Assembly: GCA_023388995.1 (NCBI GenBank) | Contig: JAEWFD010000042.1 | Location: 60,707-124,706, forward strand | Reading direction: 5' to 3' | DNA: 64,000 nucleotides | Source of the DNA: Bacillota bacterium | GTDB taxonomy: Bacteria > Bacillota_I > Bacilli_A > Erysipelotrichales > Erysipelotrichaceae | Shown here: one piece after another, positions 49,089 through 58,318 of the stretch | Layout: each line of letters opens with the position of its first letter | How positions within the stretch are numbered: the stretch's first letter is position 1 | Translations under genes and position numbers: made by a program | Notes under the pieces: model-generated | Databases searched by the model: none | What the model saw: the letters and a program-made list of their open reading frames with translations, nothing else | What the model was told of the DNA's origin: nothing

Positions 49089-51674
49089 ATGGCATATCGA
49101 AGACCAAAACATATCGTATTGGAAGAATTGAAAGTAAATGCGAAGCTGGGGCTGGAAGAGTCAAGGGTCGATTTACATAGGAGCAAATATGGCATCAATG
49201 CCCTGGAAAAAGGACATAAAAAAACACTATGGGAGATGTTGTATGAGCAGCTGAAAGAACCCATGGTAATTGTGCTGTTCGTGGCAGCGGCAATCTCCGT
49301 GATCTTGAAAGAACCGCTGGATGCCAGCATTATTCTCTTGGTTGTTGTGATTAACGCTGTTATCGGAGTAGCGCAGGAATCCAAGGCTGAGCGAGCATTG
49401 GAAGCACTAGAAAAACTATCCTCGCCTCATGCAGTCGTGCTGCGCGGGGGACACATTCGGGAAATTGATGCTTCTGATTTGGTGGTAGGCGATATTGTGA
49501 TGCTGGAGAGCGGTCGCCAGATCCCGGCAGATTTGCGGCTTCTGGAAACCCATACTCTGAAAGTGGATGAATCAGCATTGACGGGAGAATCGGTGCCGGT
49601 GGATAAAGATGCGGAACTGGTGCTGCATGATGCCAATGTAGCGGTCGGAGACCGTAAAAATATGGCATACATGTCCACCTTTGTTACATATGGAAGAGGA
49701 AGCGGCATTGTAGTAGCTGTAGGTATGCAAACAGAAATCGGGAAGATTGCGACGCTCATGAAAGAAGCCAAAGAAGAGCTGACTCCGCTGCAGAAAAATC
49801 TGGCCTCCTTATCGAAGCTGCTTGGCTTAATCTGTATTACGATCTGTGTCTTATTATTTGGGATTTCCCTAATTCAAAAGCGCGAGATAATGGAGATGCT
49901 TTTAACAGCGATATCCTTGGCAGTTGCAGCAATTCCCGAAGGGTTGGCAGCTGTCGTTACGATTGTTCTTGCCATGGGCGTACAGCGCATGAGCAAAAAG
50001 AATGCCATTATACGGAAATTACACGCAGTGGAAACACTGGGATGCATCAGTGTCATCTGCTCGGACAAGACCGGAACCTTGACGCAAAATAAAATGACTG
50101 TTGTGAATATTTATGAAAACCACCAATTTGTCGGGGAACAAGGAAAAGCATCTAAACTTTTGATTGATGGTTTTCTCTTATGCAATGATACAGTGGAAGA
50201 AGAAGGGCAGCTTTTGGGAGACCCAACAGAAACAGCGCTGGTAGCTTACGGGCATCGGCTTCAATGCAAGAAGACTGAACTGGACATGAAATATCCGCGG
50301 CTTGGTGAGATTCCTTTTGATTCTGCTCGCAAGCGAATGAGTACCTTCCATCAATATGACAAAGAAAAAATAATATTTGTAAAGGGTGCATTGGATGTAC
50401 TCCTTCCGCTCTGTACGAAAATTCGCTGCAAAGAGTCGGTTATGGCACTGACGGAAGACCATCGGCGCAAAATCCAGGAAGCTTCATCAAGCATGGCCAA
50501 AGCAGCGCAGCGCGTGCTTGCCCTCGCCTATAAGCCAGCGGCACAGCTGAAACAAGATGCGGAAGAGCAGCTTATTTTCATTGGCATGGCAGCGATGATT
50601 GATCCGCCGCGGCTGGAAGTAAAGCCAGCAATCCAGCAATGCATCCGCAGCGGAATCCGTCCTGTGATGATTACCGGAGACCATCCCGATACAGCGATTG
50701 CAATTGGAAAACAACTGGGGCTGATCAGCAATGACAGCGAATGTGCGATTGGTACGCAAATTCAAGGATGGACAGATTCCCAACTTGAACATGCCGTAAA
50801 TAAATACAGTGTGTTTGCACGGGTATCACCGAGCCATAAAGTACGTCTGGTGCAAGCCTTCAAAGCCAATGGTCATATCGTAGCCATGACCGGCGACGGT
50901 GTCAATGATGCACCATCCTTGAAAAAAGCTGATATTGGTGTCTCGATGGGAATCAGCGGAACCGATGTGTGCAAGCAGGCAAGCGACATGATATTGACGG
51001 ATGACAACTTCGCAAGTATCGTCAGTGCGATTGAGGAAGGTCGCAATATTTACAAAAATATAGCAAAAACAGTATTGTTTTTATTGTCATGCAATCTAGG
51101 TGAGGTAACGACCTTATTTCTTTCCATTTTATTTTTGCCAACTATGCCTTCTCCGCTGCTGCCAATTCAAATATTGTGGGTCAATCTGGTAACAGATGCC
51201 TTTCCGGCGCTGGCTTTGGGAGTTGATCCCAAAGAACCAAGAAGCATGGAAGAACCGCCGCGCAATCCCAAAGAGAGTTTATTTGCGCATGGTGGCTGGT
51301 GGTTTTTGGGATTCAATGGTTTGTTGATTGGTACCATTTCTCTTGTAGCTTATCGAATTGGATTGCAATATGACATTGCTACCGGACATACCATGTCATT
51401 TATGGTGCTTTCAATTTCGCAGTTATTCCATGCCTTAAACTTGCGCAGCAGAACGACATCTATTTTTCGCTTAGGATTTTTCAGCAATCCCTATTTGATC
51501 TTAACGCTTCTAGTGGGCATTGTGATTCAGTTTATGGTCGCCCAGGTATCGCTGTTTCATACCATTCTCAAAACAGCATCATTAAATGTTGTGCAGTGGG
51601 GAATCGTATTCAGCCTTTCTTTGCTCGTGATTGTAACCAATGAGATTTCAAAACTGCTTGGCAAGGAAAAATAA
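49089..51674 (+). CDS. P-type ATPase, calcium-transporting (PMCA/SERCA-like)
   Basis: 861 aa. N-terminal cation-ATPase domain (LGLEESRVDLHRSKYG), TGES in the actuator near 165, PEGL in the ion-binding helix (AAIPEGLAAVVTIVLAMG, near 295), phosphorylation motif CSDKTGTLTQNKM near 328, KGA in the nucleotide domain, and MTGDGVNDAPSLKKADIGVSMG near 610. The C-terminal membrane helices have LWVNLVTDAFPALALGVDP, with the Asn and Asp used for Ca2+ in SERCA. It probably exports calcium at ATP cost. ATG 49089 follows AAGGAGG; the upstream frame has no SD. Confidence 0.92.
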   Translation: MAYRRPKHIVLEELKVNAKLGLEESRVDLHRSKYGINALEKGHKKTLWEMLYEQLKEPMVIVLFVAAAISVILKEPLDASIILLVVVINAVIGVAQESKAERALEALEKLSSPHAVVLRGGHIREIDASDLVVGDIVMLESGRQIPADLRLLETHTLKVDESALTGESVPVDKDAELVLHDANVAVGDRKNMAYMSTFVTYGRGSGIVVAVGMQTEIGKIATLMKEAKEELTPLQKNLASLSKLLGLICITICVLLFGISLIQKREIMEMLLTAISLAVAAIPEGLAAVVTIVLAMGVQRMSKKNAIIRKLHAVETLGCISVICSDKTGTLTQNKMTVVNIYENHQFVGEQGKASKLLIDGFLLCNDTVEEEGQLLGDPTETALVAYGHRLQCKKTELDMKYPRLGEIPFDSARKRMSTFHQYDKEKIIFVKGALDVLLPLCTKIRCKESVMALTEDHRRKIQEASSSMAKAAQRVLALAYKPAAQLKQDAEEQLIFIGMAAMIDPPRLEVKPAIQQCIRSGIRPVMITGDHPDTAIAIGKQLGLISNDSECAIGTQIQGWTDSQLEHAVNKYSVFARVSPSHKVRLVQAFKANGHIVAMTGDGVNDAPSLKKADIGVSMGISGTDVCKQASDMILTDDNFASIVSAIEEGRNIYKNIAKTVLFLLSCNLGEVTTLFLSILFLPTMPSPLLPIQILWVNLVTDAFPALALGVDPKEPRSMEEPPRNPKESLFAHGGWWFLGFNGLLIGTISLVAYRIGLQYDIATGHTMSFMVLSISQLFHALNLRSRTTSIFRLGFFSNPYLILTLLVGIVIQFMVAQVSLFHTILKTASLNVVQWGIVFSLSLLVIVTNEISKLLGKEK

Positions 51675-51890
51675 ATGGTTGATTGAAAGCTAAATCAGTC
51701 TGCAGAATTACTTCCCAATCACAATTCACAGATAACTTTCCAATTTATAAAACAAATGGCAATTGCCTTTGCAATTTATGAGAAATTGAAATGAAGATAA
51801 AAAATAATACCAGCATACGTAATATTTTTTAGACTTTAGATGATATAATGCTTGTAAGATAAATGGTAAATTGCGATAAGGAGGAAAAAG

Positions 51891-52265
51891 ATGATAGTGA
51901 TTCTAGGGGCAAGCTTATTTATTATAATTGCACTCATGACAATACTTGTAGCCTGTGGACTTCCGCTGGGGGAATTCACAATGGGCGGACAGTATCAAGT
52001 GTTACCTAAAAAGTTACGATTTATGGCAATTATTTCAGTTGTTATTCAATTATTTGCAAGTATTACCATTTTACAGGCAGGAGGATTTATTGATATGTGG
52101 TTTTCATATCAAGTAACCAAATATATAACTATGTTTTTTGCTATATATTTATCTTTAAACACAGTAATGAACTTTCTGTCAAACAGTAAAAAGGAAAAAT
52201 ATGTGATGACACCAACTTCATTCATAACAGCAATGTGTTTTTGGATTACGGCATTAACCATGTAA
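51891..52265 (+). CDS. Small membrane protein of unknown function
   Basis: 124 aa with four predicted membrane segments (about 1-22, 42-62, 75-95, 105-122), one Cys in the first and no recognised domain. SD AAGGAGGAAAA is 7 bases from the ATG. TTGTAAGATAA-type sequence lies upstream with TATAAT near 51844. Composition is AT-rich compared with neighbours. Nearby genes give no clue. Confidence 0.65.
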   Translation: MIVILGASLFIIIALMTILVACGLPLGEFTMGGQYQVLPKKLRFMAIISVVIQLFASITILQAGGFIDMWFSYQVTKYITMFFAIYLSLNTVMNFLSNSKKEKYVMTPTSFITAMCFWITALTM

Positions 52266-52399
52266 ATTAATTTGCATTATAAAAAAGTGTTTAAACAAGC
52301 GATAAAGAGGCAGTTATTATACCGAATACTCGGAGATAGCTGCTTTTTTAATGAAATAATGATTGTCTGGAAAGAGAATGTAGCAGAATAGCAAGCAAA

Positions 52400-52590
52400 A
52401 ATATGATAGTGTACATCGCCACTTTTTGAGATTCATATAAGCGTAAATATACAGCTTTCCACCTGTGTTCACACTTGTATACTGCAATCCATGCTTCTCT
52501 TTTGTATGAGCGAATACGCATTCAAGTGTTGCATCAATGCAAGAAATAAAGATGGGCTTGTATGGAGAACTTCCGCATTCCTAAACAGGT
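52400..52590 (-). pseudogene. Degraded remnant of an IS1182-like transposase C-terminus
   Basis: Read on the minus strand (about 52527 to 52410), it encodes ECVFAHTKEKHGLQYTS followed by YIYAYMNLKKWRC. This resembles the C-terminal segment of IS1182/DDE_Tnp_1_6 transposases, where 'ERVFADAKEKHGMRYT...' and 'ACMNLKKLA' are typical. The segment between the two is shortened and the rest of the transposase is absent, so it is a relic. It fills the gap between the small membrane protein and the carrier gene. Confidence 0.65.
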
Positions 52591-52694
52591 ATGGATTTTT
52601 TACAGAAATAGAATGAATAGTTGCTGCAGGTAAGAATAATTCTTGTAACCAAAGAAAAAGCGTGTATAATAACTTTTGTTATGAGGATATTCTT

Positions 52695-53609
52695 ATGGAA
52701 CTTGCTATTACACTTGCGACGCAAGTATTTATGATGTTTTTATTAGCCGGCTTTGGCTATGTATGCTACCGCAAACAGTGGATCAACCAGGAAGGAAGCC
52801 GCCAAATCTCGTCATTGTTGTTAAATGGTGTGACTCCGATCTTGATTATATTGTCTTATCAGATGGAATTTGATATGAAGAAATTGCAGACTCTTTGCTT
52901 GACAGTTGTGATTTCCGCGATTAGCTTTGGCATTTCGATTTTGGTTTCGCAGCTATTGTTTCAAAAAGACGGTGTCGAATTGGTATTTGCTTCCGTATTT
53001 TCCAATGCCAGTTTTTTTGCGGTGCCTATTGTAGAGGCAACTTTAGGAAATGAAGCATTGCTTTACTTAACGGCCTATCTGGCATGTTTTAATGTTATGG
53101 TATGGACTTATGGGTATAGTTTGATGAAACAAGACAGTAAACGGGTATCATGGAAACAGCTGGTTACGAATCCGGGGGTCAGCGGGGTGCTAATTGGTCT
53201 GCTGCTGTTTGTCTGCTCTGTAAAACTGCCACCTGTAATTCAAACAGCAATGCGCAATATAGCAAATTTGAATACGCCGCTGGCGATGCTTGTTTTTGGT
53301 ATCTTCTTTGCTCAAATCGAATTCAAATCCATATTCGAACATAGACGGATTTGGCTTGTTTCTTTTGTTCGTTTGCTGGTGCTTCCAGGTTGTATTTTGG
53401 CGATTTTGTTTTTTGTTCCTTCGTCCTATCATACGATGAAGTTGACATTGGTGATTGCCAGCAGTGCGCCGGTAGCAATTACGACAGCATTATTTGCCCA
53501 GAAACATGAACGGGATTATCAGCTGGCAACCAAGAGCATTGGTCATAGTTCCTTGTTTAGCATTGTTACGATTCCTATGTTGATTCTTCTGGCAAATCAG
53601 CTTTGGTAG
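52695..53609 (+). CDS. AEC-family transporter (auxin efflux carrier-like)
   Basis: 304 aa, about ten hydrophobic segments. AEC/membrane transport family features include QISSLLLNGVTPILIILSYQMEF near 35-55, ASVFSNASFFAVPIVEATLGNEALLYLTAY near 115-140, NPGVSGVLIGLLLF and IANLNTPLAMLVFGIFFAQI near 205. Members export small organic acids or malate/malonate-like compounds; substrate not readable. ATG 52695 has GAGGATA upstream; the longer frame starts without an SD. Confidence 0.85.
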   Translation: MELAITLATQVFMMFLLAGFGYVCYRKQWINQEGSRQISSLLLNGVTPILIILSYQMEFDMKKLQTLCLTVVISAISFGISILVSQLLFQKDGVELVFASVFSNASFFAVPIVEATLGNEALLYLTAYLACFNVMVWTYGYSLMKQDSKRVSWKQLVTNPGVSGVLIGLLLFVCSVKLPPVIQTAMRNIANLNTPLAMLVFGIFFAQIEFKSIFEHRRIWLVSFVRLLVLPGCILAILFFVPSSYHTMKLTLVIASSAPVAITTALFAQKHERDYQLATKSIGHSSLFSIVTIPMLILLANQLW

Positions 53610-53629
53610 AATGCAAAATTACTTTTAAT

Positions 53630-53690
53630 AAAATCTTTCCCGATTAGATAATGCAAATAGAGCGTTATCTGTGACAAGAAAGATTTTTTC
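53630..53690 (+). terminator. Two-tier terminator after the AEC gene
   Basis: AAAATCTTTC (53630-53639) pairs with GAAAGATTTT (53678-53687), with an inner AGATAA/TTATCT stem (53646-53651, 53665-53670) and a T-run. Confidence 0.75.
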
Positions 53691-53818
53691 TATGGAGTCG
53701 CGAGTATAGCATTGTAAAGACGGCATCAGCGCGCAAGGCATCCATGACAGTCATTTTTTAGATTTTGTGATACCATTTTCTGAAAATTCATGATAGAGTT
53801 AAAGAGGAGGAACGAATC

Positions 53819-54967
53819 ATGAAATTATATCAGAATGGCATTATTCACTCAGCGATACAGGAAACAGCATTTGCTGGTGATATCTTAGTAGAACATGGAA
53901 AAATTAAACAAATCGGAACGATCCAGCCAACTGCCGGCATGGAAGTGATCGACTTGGCAGGAAAGCTTGTATATCCTGGCTTTATTGATGCGCACTGCCA
54001 CATTGGAATGTGGGAAAGTGCAATTGGCTTCGAAGGAAGCGATGGCAATGAAGCGAGTCATGTGAATACAGCGAATTTGCGCGCCATTGATGCAATCAAC
54101 CCAATGGATGAAGCGTTTGAATTTGCCCGCAATGCTGGTGTAACAACAGCAGTAACCGGTCCGGGCAGTGCCAATGTCATCGGCGGAGCCTTTTTGGCTA
54201 TGAAAACAGTGGGCAAGCGCATTGATGACATGGTGATCAAGAATCCGGTTGCGATGAAAGTTGCGTTTGGCGAAAATCCTAAACGTACCTATAAGGAAAA
54301 AGGCAACATGACCAGAATGCAGACGGCAGCGAATCTGCGGGATGCGTTGTACCAAGCAAAAGAATATGCACATAAGCTGGAAGAGGGCGCCAAAGATGCA
54401 GCTAAGATGCCTACTTATGATGCGAAACTGCTGGCGTTGATTCCGGTTGTGAAGAAGGAACTGCCGCTGAAAGTGCATGCGCATCGTGCAGATGATATCT
54501 TTACGGCTATCCGCATTTGCAAAGAACTGGATATTCGCTATACGCTTGAACATTGTACAGAAGGACACTTGATCGCTGATGAGTTGGCAAAAGAGCAAGT
54601 GGTGGCTAATGTAGGTCCGTCTTTGAGTGATAAATCAAAATTTGAACTTAAGAATCTGACCTTCCAAACACCATCGGTATTGACCAATGCCGGTATTAAA
54701 GTAGCGATTATAACTGACTCACCGGTCATTCCGCTGCAATATTTGCCGCTATGTGCTTCTTTGGCAATGAAATACGGATTGTCGGAATTTGATGCATTGA
54801 AGGCCATCACTATCAATGCTGCTGAGATCACAGGCATTGCAGATCGTGTCGGCAGCTTGGAAGAAGGAAAGGACGCAGACTTTGTTGTGCTGGATCGTCC
54901 ATTCTATGATGTGCAAGCCAATACCGTCATGACAGTGATTGACGGCCAAATTGTTTACCAAGGTTGA
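53819..54967 (+). CDS. Amidohydrolase family protein (imidazolonepropionase-like)
   Basis: 382 aa. Metal motif PGFIDAHCHIGMWE (HxH near 60), a carboxylated-lysine candidate in VAMKVAFGENPKRTYK near 145, VHAHRADDI (His near 220), TLEHCTEG (His near 240), and IITDSPVIPL (Asp near 305) are those of the amidohydrolase superfamily, in the order of the imidazolonepropionase/prolidase-like subgroup. It should hydrolyse an amide or ring C-N bond. SD AGAGGAGGAA precedes the ATG. The HAD-type gene follows 13 bases later, suggesting one transcript. Confidence 0.87.
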   Translation: MKLYQNGIIHSAIQETAFAGDILVEHGKIKQIGTIQPTAGMEVIDLAGKLVYPGFIDAHCHIGMWESAIGFEGSDGNEASHVNTANLRAIDAINPMDEAFEFARNAGVTTAVTGPGSANVIGGAFLAMKTVGKRIDDMVIKNPVAMKVAFGENPKRTYKEKGNMTRMQTAANLRDALYQAKEYAHKLEEGAKDAAKMPTYDAKLLALIPVVKKELPLKVHAHRADDIFTAIRICKELDIRYTLEHCTEGHLIADELAKEQVVANVGPSLSDKSKFELKNLTFQTPSVLTNAGIKVAIITDSPVIPLQYLPLCASLAMKYGLSEFDALKAITINAAEITGIADRVGSLEEGKDADFVVLDRPFYDVQANTVMTVIDGQIVYQG

Positions 54968-54980
54968 ATAGGAGATATAC

Positions 54981-55784
54981 ATGAAGTATCAGTTGTTATT
55001 GACCGACATTGATGGAACATTGATTCCCTATGATCGGCAGGAAATATCCGAAGCCCACAAGCAAGCATTGATCGGGCTTCAGCAAAAAGGATGCATTGTA
55101 GCCATTGCATCCGGTCGTGTGACCCAAGGGATTGAGAAATTTGCGCAGGAATTGCGTTTGGCTGAGTTTGGTGGTTTCATTATCAGCAACAATGGTGCCG
55201 AAATCATCAACTGCAAAACCCGTGAAGTCTTGTATCGCAATCCTTTGACAACGGAAGATGTCCATACGCTCTATCAGGAAAGCGTCGAGCATGATATTCA
55301 TACCATGCTGATGCAGGAAGAGTTTGTGATCATGACGGGTTATGATGAAGCAGTCCATTTCGACCACAATGCAGTGGGTATGGATTTTATCTGGCCAACA
55401 GATATGAAGCGTTATTTAGATCGCTATACACTGCGTATGAATTTTACGAAAACACCGGAACGACTGGATGAAGTAGAGCAGATTTTCGTTGCAAAATATG
55501 GGGATCGCTTTGAAATCATGCGTCCGCAGCGGCGTTTTCTGGATGTAATGCGCAAAGATGTCGATAAAGGAACAGCACTGCTGCGTTTGGCCGAACATTT
55601 GAATATACCGTTAGAAGCAGTTGTTGCCTGCGGTGATGGCGGGAACGACTACGGGATGATTCAAAAAGCAGGATTGGGCGTTGCTATGGCAGACGCTTTT
55701 GAAAGTGTCAAGGAAATAGCGCAGGTAATTGCGCCGACTGCAAAGCAAGACGGTCTGGCATGGCTGATTGAGAATTATTTATAA
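54981..55784 (+). CDS. HAD-superfamily (Cof-type) phosphatase
   Basis: 267 aa. Motif I LLTDIDGTLIPYD near 5, motif II AIASGRVTQGI near 40, and motif III/IV near 195-215 (KGTALLRLAEHLNIPLEAVVACGDGGNDYGMI). Length and C2-type cap match the Cof/YidA group, which act on sugar phosphates or nucleotides. SD TAGGAG precedes the ATG. It follows the amidohydrolase and is closed by a terminator; substrate unknown. Confidence 0.9.
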   Translation: MKYQLLLTDIDGTLIPYDRQEISEAHKQALIGLQQKGCIVAIASGRVTQGIEKFAQELRLAEFGGFIISNNGAEIINCKTREVLYRNPLTTEDVHTLYQESVEHDIHTMLMQEEFVIMTGYDEAVHFDHNAVGMDFIWPTDMKRYLDRYTLRMNFTKTPERLDEVEQIFVAKYGDRFEIMRPQRRFLDVMRKDVDKGTALLRLAEHLNIPLEAVVACGDGGNDYGMIQKAGLGVAMADAFESVKEIAQVIAPTAKQDGLAWLIENYL

Positions 55785-55785
55785 G

Positions 55786-55807
55786 AAGACGGCAATCCGT
55801 CTTTTTT
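55786..55807 (+). terminator. Terminator after the HAD gene
   Basis: AAGACGG (55786-55792) pairs with CCGTCTT (55797-55803), followed by Ts. Confidence 0.85.
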
Positions 55808-55844
55808 ATTTCCCTTCCACATACAATGAAGCGAGGTGAGCGAA

Positions 55845-56144
55845 GTGGTGGAAATGAAACGAATGGAACTAAGCGAAAGCAAACATGTGTTAGGAATGCA
55901 GATCTATTTGCCGCATCTGAATCTGTATCTGATCGTCACCCCGAATGCCATTTTATGTGATGAGAGTTTCCAATTGGCATACTTAGAAACACGCTATCCG
56001 GATTGTATGATTTTGCAGGTGCCAAAGGCACGGCAGCTGGAGGATTTGCTGGAAGGCGAACTAGTTGGATTCAGCCATGCTGCCGGTAAATATGGCGTGA
56101 CATGTCAGATGAAAGGGAAGGATGGTCTTGAAAAACTACCGTAA
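55845..56144 (+). CDS. yunC: YunC-like (DUF1805) protein
   Basis: 99 aa. The C-terminal CQMKGKDGLEKLP matches the 'GMKGRDALLKM' end of DUF1805/YunC, and RQLEDLLEGELVGFSHAAGKYGVTC precedes it as in that family. The start is ambiguous; GTG 55845 is chosen because GAGGTG is 6 bases upstream, with GTG 55836, GTG 55848 and ATG 55854 as alternatives. Overlaps yunB by 23 bases, so the pair is coupled. Function unknown. Confidence 0.75.
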   Translation: MVEMKRMELSESKHVLGMQIYLPHLNLYLIVTPNAILCDESFQLAYLETRYPDCMILQVPKARQLEDLLEGELVGFSHAAGKYGVTCQMKGKDGLEKLP

Positions 56145-56772
56145 ACAAAAGCGCTGGCGCAAATGGGTATTTCTGGTCATCCTTCTGTTCGCGCTGCTGT
56201 TTACAGCTAGTTATCAGATCGGGAAAAGAAGCATTCCGTATATGCGCCAGATTGCCCTTCATGAGGCACGTAATGTGACTTCGCAAATTTTGATTCAGTC
56301 GGTGCAAGCCCAGTCTTTTTCTTTGGAAAAAGAACAAGGGAGCTATATCAGCAGACAAATTCAAGAGGCATTGTCTTCTATTTTAAATCGTGCATACGAG
56401 CAGTTTCAGGAACATCAAATTGATGTCTTAGAACCCAAGCAGCGCTCCATTTCTTCCAAAGTTATTTATGAAATGCCGCTGGGAATGCTGCTTCATGTAC
56501 CTTTTTTGGCAGAATTAGGTCCTAAAGTTCCGATCCACATGCGCTTGCTGGGTGATGTGATGGGAATGGTTGTCAGCAAGGTTACACCATATGGCATAAA
56601 CAATGCGCTTGTGGAGATCTCGGTGGAAATGACAGTAAGAGTACAGGTATTTTCCTTTTTTGTCGTGGAAGAGCTGGAAGTGATGCAAACGATTCCTTTG
56701 TCTTTGGAGGTATTTGAAGGAGAAGTTCCGACAATTTACCCATGGATCGAAAAGCAGACACAAATCCCGTAA
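56122..56772 (+). CDS. yunB: Sporulation protein YunB
   Basis: 216 aa. An N-terminal membrane segment (WRKWVFLVILLFALLFTAS) followed by an outward domain: ARNVTSQILIQSVQAQ, MPLGMLLHVPFLAELGPKVPIHMRLLGDVMGMVVSKVTPYGINNALVEISVEMTV. This is the YunB pattern. YunB is sigma-E dependent in B. subtilis and needed for efficient sporulation. ATG 56122 lies inside yunC, so translation may be coupled. The order yunC-yunB is the same as in Bacillus neighbourhoods, with yutH and yutI downstream. Confidence 0.88.
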   Translation: MVLKNYRKQKRWRKWVFLVILLFALLFTASYQIGKRSIPYMRQIALHEARNVTSQILIQSVQAQSFSLEKEQGSYISRQIQEALSSILNRAYEQFQEHQIDVLEPKQRSISSKVIYEMPLGMLLHVPFLAELGPKVPIHMRLLGDVMGMVVSKVTPYGINNALVEISVEMTVRVQVFSFFVVEELEVMQTIPLSLEVFEGEVPTIYPWIEKQTQIP

Positions 56773-56889
56773 TGCAATAGACAAAAATTAGAAAAAATGG
56801 TATTCTTATAGAGCAAAAGTTCACTGAAACAAAGGGGATTGTCGAGTTCGGATTTGTAGTATGGAGCTACTTTAGAATGGGGTGTTGTT

Positions 56890-57381
56890 GTGAGAAAATG
56901 GATTATAATATTGGTTGTCTGTCTGGCAGTTTTGGCTGGTTGTGCCAAAGAGAAAGAACAGCCTGTTTCCTCTACAACGCCATCCTTTGATTTCCTGCAG
57001 CGTGTTACATTGCCGGAACTGGATCATCGCATTGAAAAGAAAGAGCCGATGTTTGTGTATTTCTGCTGGACGCAAAGTGCCAATGAATGTACCAAAGTGC
57101 AAGAGAACTATTTGGAGCCGAATATCGAATACTTTCGCTGGAATGGCTTATTGACTGTAGTGGATTTGGATGAGGAAATGTCTGAAGGATTTGAAGATAA
57201 AAGCAAGCGGGCTGTTTTAACGGAGAAATACGGGATTCGATATGCACCGGCATTTGTCTTCTTCTATGAAGGCAAAATGCAAAGTTTTATTGAATGGACC
57301 CCTGAAAATAATGATGTAACTACGGGGATTCCGATGGATGACCTAAATGAATGGATGAAAAGCGTCAATTTGATACAGTGA
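56890..57381 (+). CDS. Thioredoxin-fold lipoprotein with a CX7C motif
   Basis: 163 aa. Lipobox LAGC (Cys near 18), then a thioredoxin-like domain: MFVYFCWTQSANECTKVQENYL, LLTVVDLDEEM, YGIRYAPAFVFFYEGKMQ. Instead of the usual CxxC it has FCWTQSANEC, two cysteines separated by seven residues. The cis-Pro (APAF) is present. It could be a surface redox or bacteriocin-accessory-like protein, but the altered spacing makes classical disulfide exchange uncertain. Start is GTG 56890 with GGGGTG upstream. Confidence 0.75.
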   Translation: MRKWIIILVVCLAVLAGCAKEKEQPVSSTTPSFDFLQRVTLPELDHRIEKKEPMFVYFCWTQSANECTKVQENYLEPNIEYFRWNGLLTVVDLDEEMSEGFEDKSKRAVLTEKYGIRYAPAFVFFYEGKMQSFIEWTPENNDVTTGIPMDDLNEWMKSVNLIQ

Positions 57382-57427
57382 TGTATGAAAGAGATGCTTT
57401 TTTAATATGCTATCATGAGGTGGTTGT

Positions 57428-58297
57428 ATGCAACAGTGGTTTTATGAAATGTATGGGTTCTATCCGCTGGAGATGGTGGGTGGTGTCTTCTATATGAATC
57501 ATACAAAGTATGAGCTGGTTCCCATTGTTGATGATGAACCATGGGGAGAGTATGAAACGCTGATTCAGCAGGTTTGCCAGCAATTGCAAGTTCAGCCCAT
57601 TACCATTATCAAAAATCGGCAGAATCAGTATGTTTCCGACTATGAGGCCATGAAGTATATTTTGATTGCAGGCAATGGGAGCGATCTTATATTATCTCAT
57701 GTCATGCAGATCCATGCCTTTACGTTCCGCAAGAAGACTTTGGATATCAGAACAACAAAAGCAAAGTGGATTGAGCGTACCGATCATTTAGAGCATGAGA
57801 TTATTCCGTGGCTGCCAAGAACATTGCCGAACTACGATCAATTGATCGTAGATTGCTATGTTGCTTTGGGAATGGCAGAGAATGCCGTTTTATATGTATC
57901 AACAATCCCGCAGATGGCGATGATTCCCACTTGCTTATGCAATAAGCGCATTGAAGAAATGTCTTCCTGGGTGGTTTGCAATCCCCTTCATGTGATCTTT
58001 GACCATCCGGCACGCGATATTGCAGAGCTAGTCAAGCTGGATTTGATGAGTGATGAGGATGTCTTTGCTTATATTGAAAATAACCGGCTAACCGAGCCGG
58101 AATTGAGCTATCTGGTAGCTCGGCTGCTGTTTCCGTTCCAGTTGTTTGACTGTGCGGAGCTGCTGTATACGGAGCAGGGACATGACATCAAAATGAGCCT
58201 AAATGAATATGAACTGCAAATTCAGCGTATTATCGCATTGGTGCGGACCTTGTTGATTCGCTACTCACTGCGTCCGATTGAATGGATTTTACGATAA
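57428..58297 (+). CDS. yutH: YutH-like spore coat-associated protein (CotS/kinase-fold family)
   Basis: 289 aa. The N-terminal half is alpha/beta (GFYPLEMVGGVFYMNHTKYELVP); the C-terminal part has FDHPARDIAELVKLDLMSD and LTEPELSYLVARLLFPFQLFDCAELLY, patterns of the CotS/YutH aminoglycoside-phosphotransferase-like fold. The usual catalytic HGDL loop is not visible, so kinase activity is doubtful. SD GAGGTGG precedes the ATG. It lies between yunB and yutI as in Bacillus, which supports the assignment. Confidence 0.7.
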   Translation: MQQWFYEMYGFYPLEMVGGVFYMNHTKYELVPIVDDEPWGEYETLIQQVCQQLQVQPITIIKNRQNQYVSDYEAMKYILIAGNGSDLILSHVMQIHAFTFRKKTLDIRTTKAKWIERTDHLEHEIIPWLPRTLPNYDQLIVDCYVALGMAENAVLYVSTIPQMAMIPTCLCNKRIEEMSSWVVCNPLHVIFDHPARDIAELVKLDLMSDEDVFAYIENNRLTEPELSYLVARLLFPFQLFDCAELLYTEQGHDIKMSLNEYELQIQRIIALVRTLLIRYSLRPIEWILR

Positions 58298-58300
58298 AAA

Positions 58301-58318
58301 AAGATGCCGCAGCATCTT
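58301..58318. terminator. Bidirectional terminator
   Basis: AAGATGC (58301-58307), loop CCGCA-type, GCATCTT (58312-58318). Long T-run on the minus strand serves the NifU-like gene, whose stop overlaps it. Confidence 0.75.

Noticed and set aside
53885..54598. 237-codon minus-strand frame
   Set aside because: Antisense to the amidohydrolase, which has full catalytic motifs; the frame is a by-product of its codon use.
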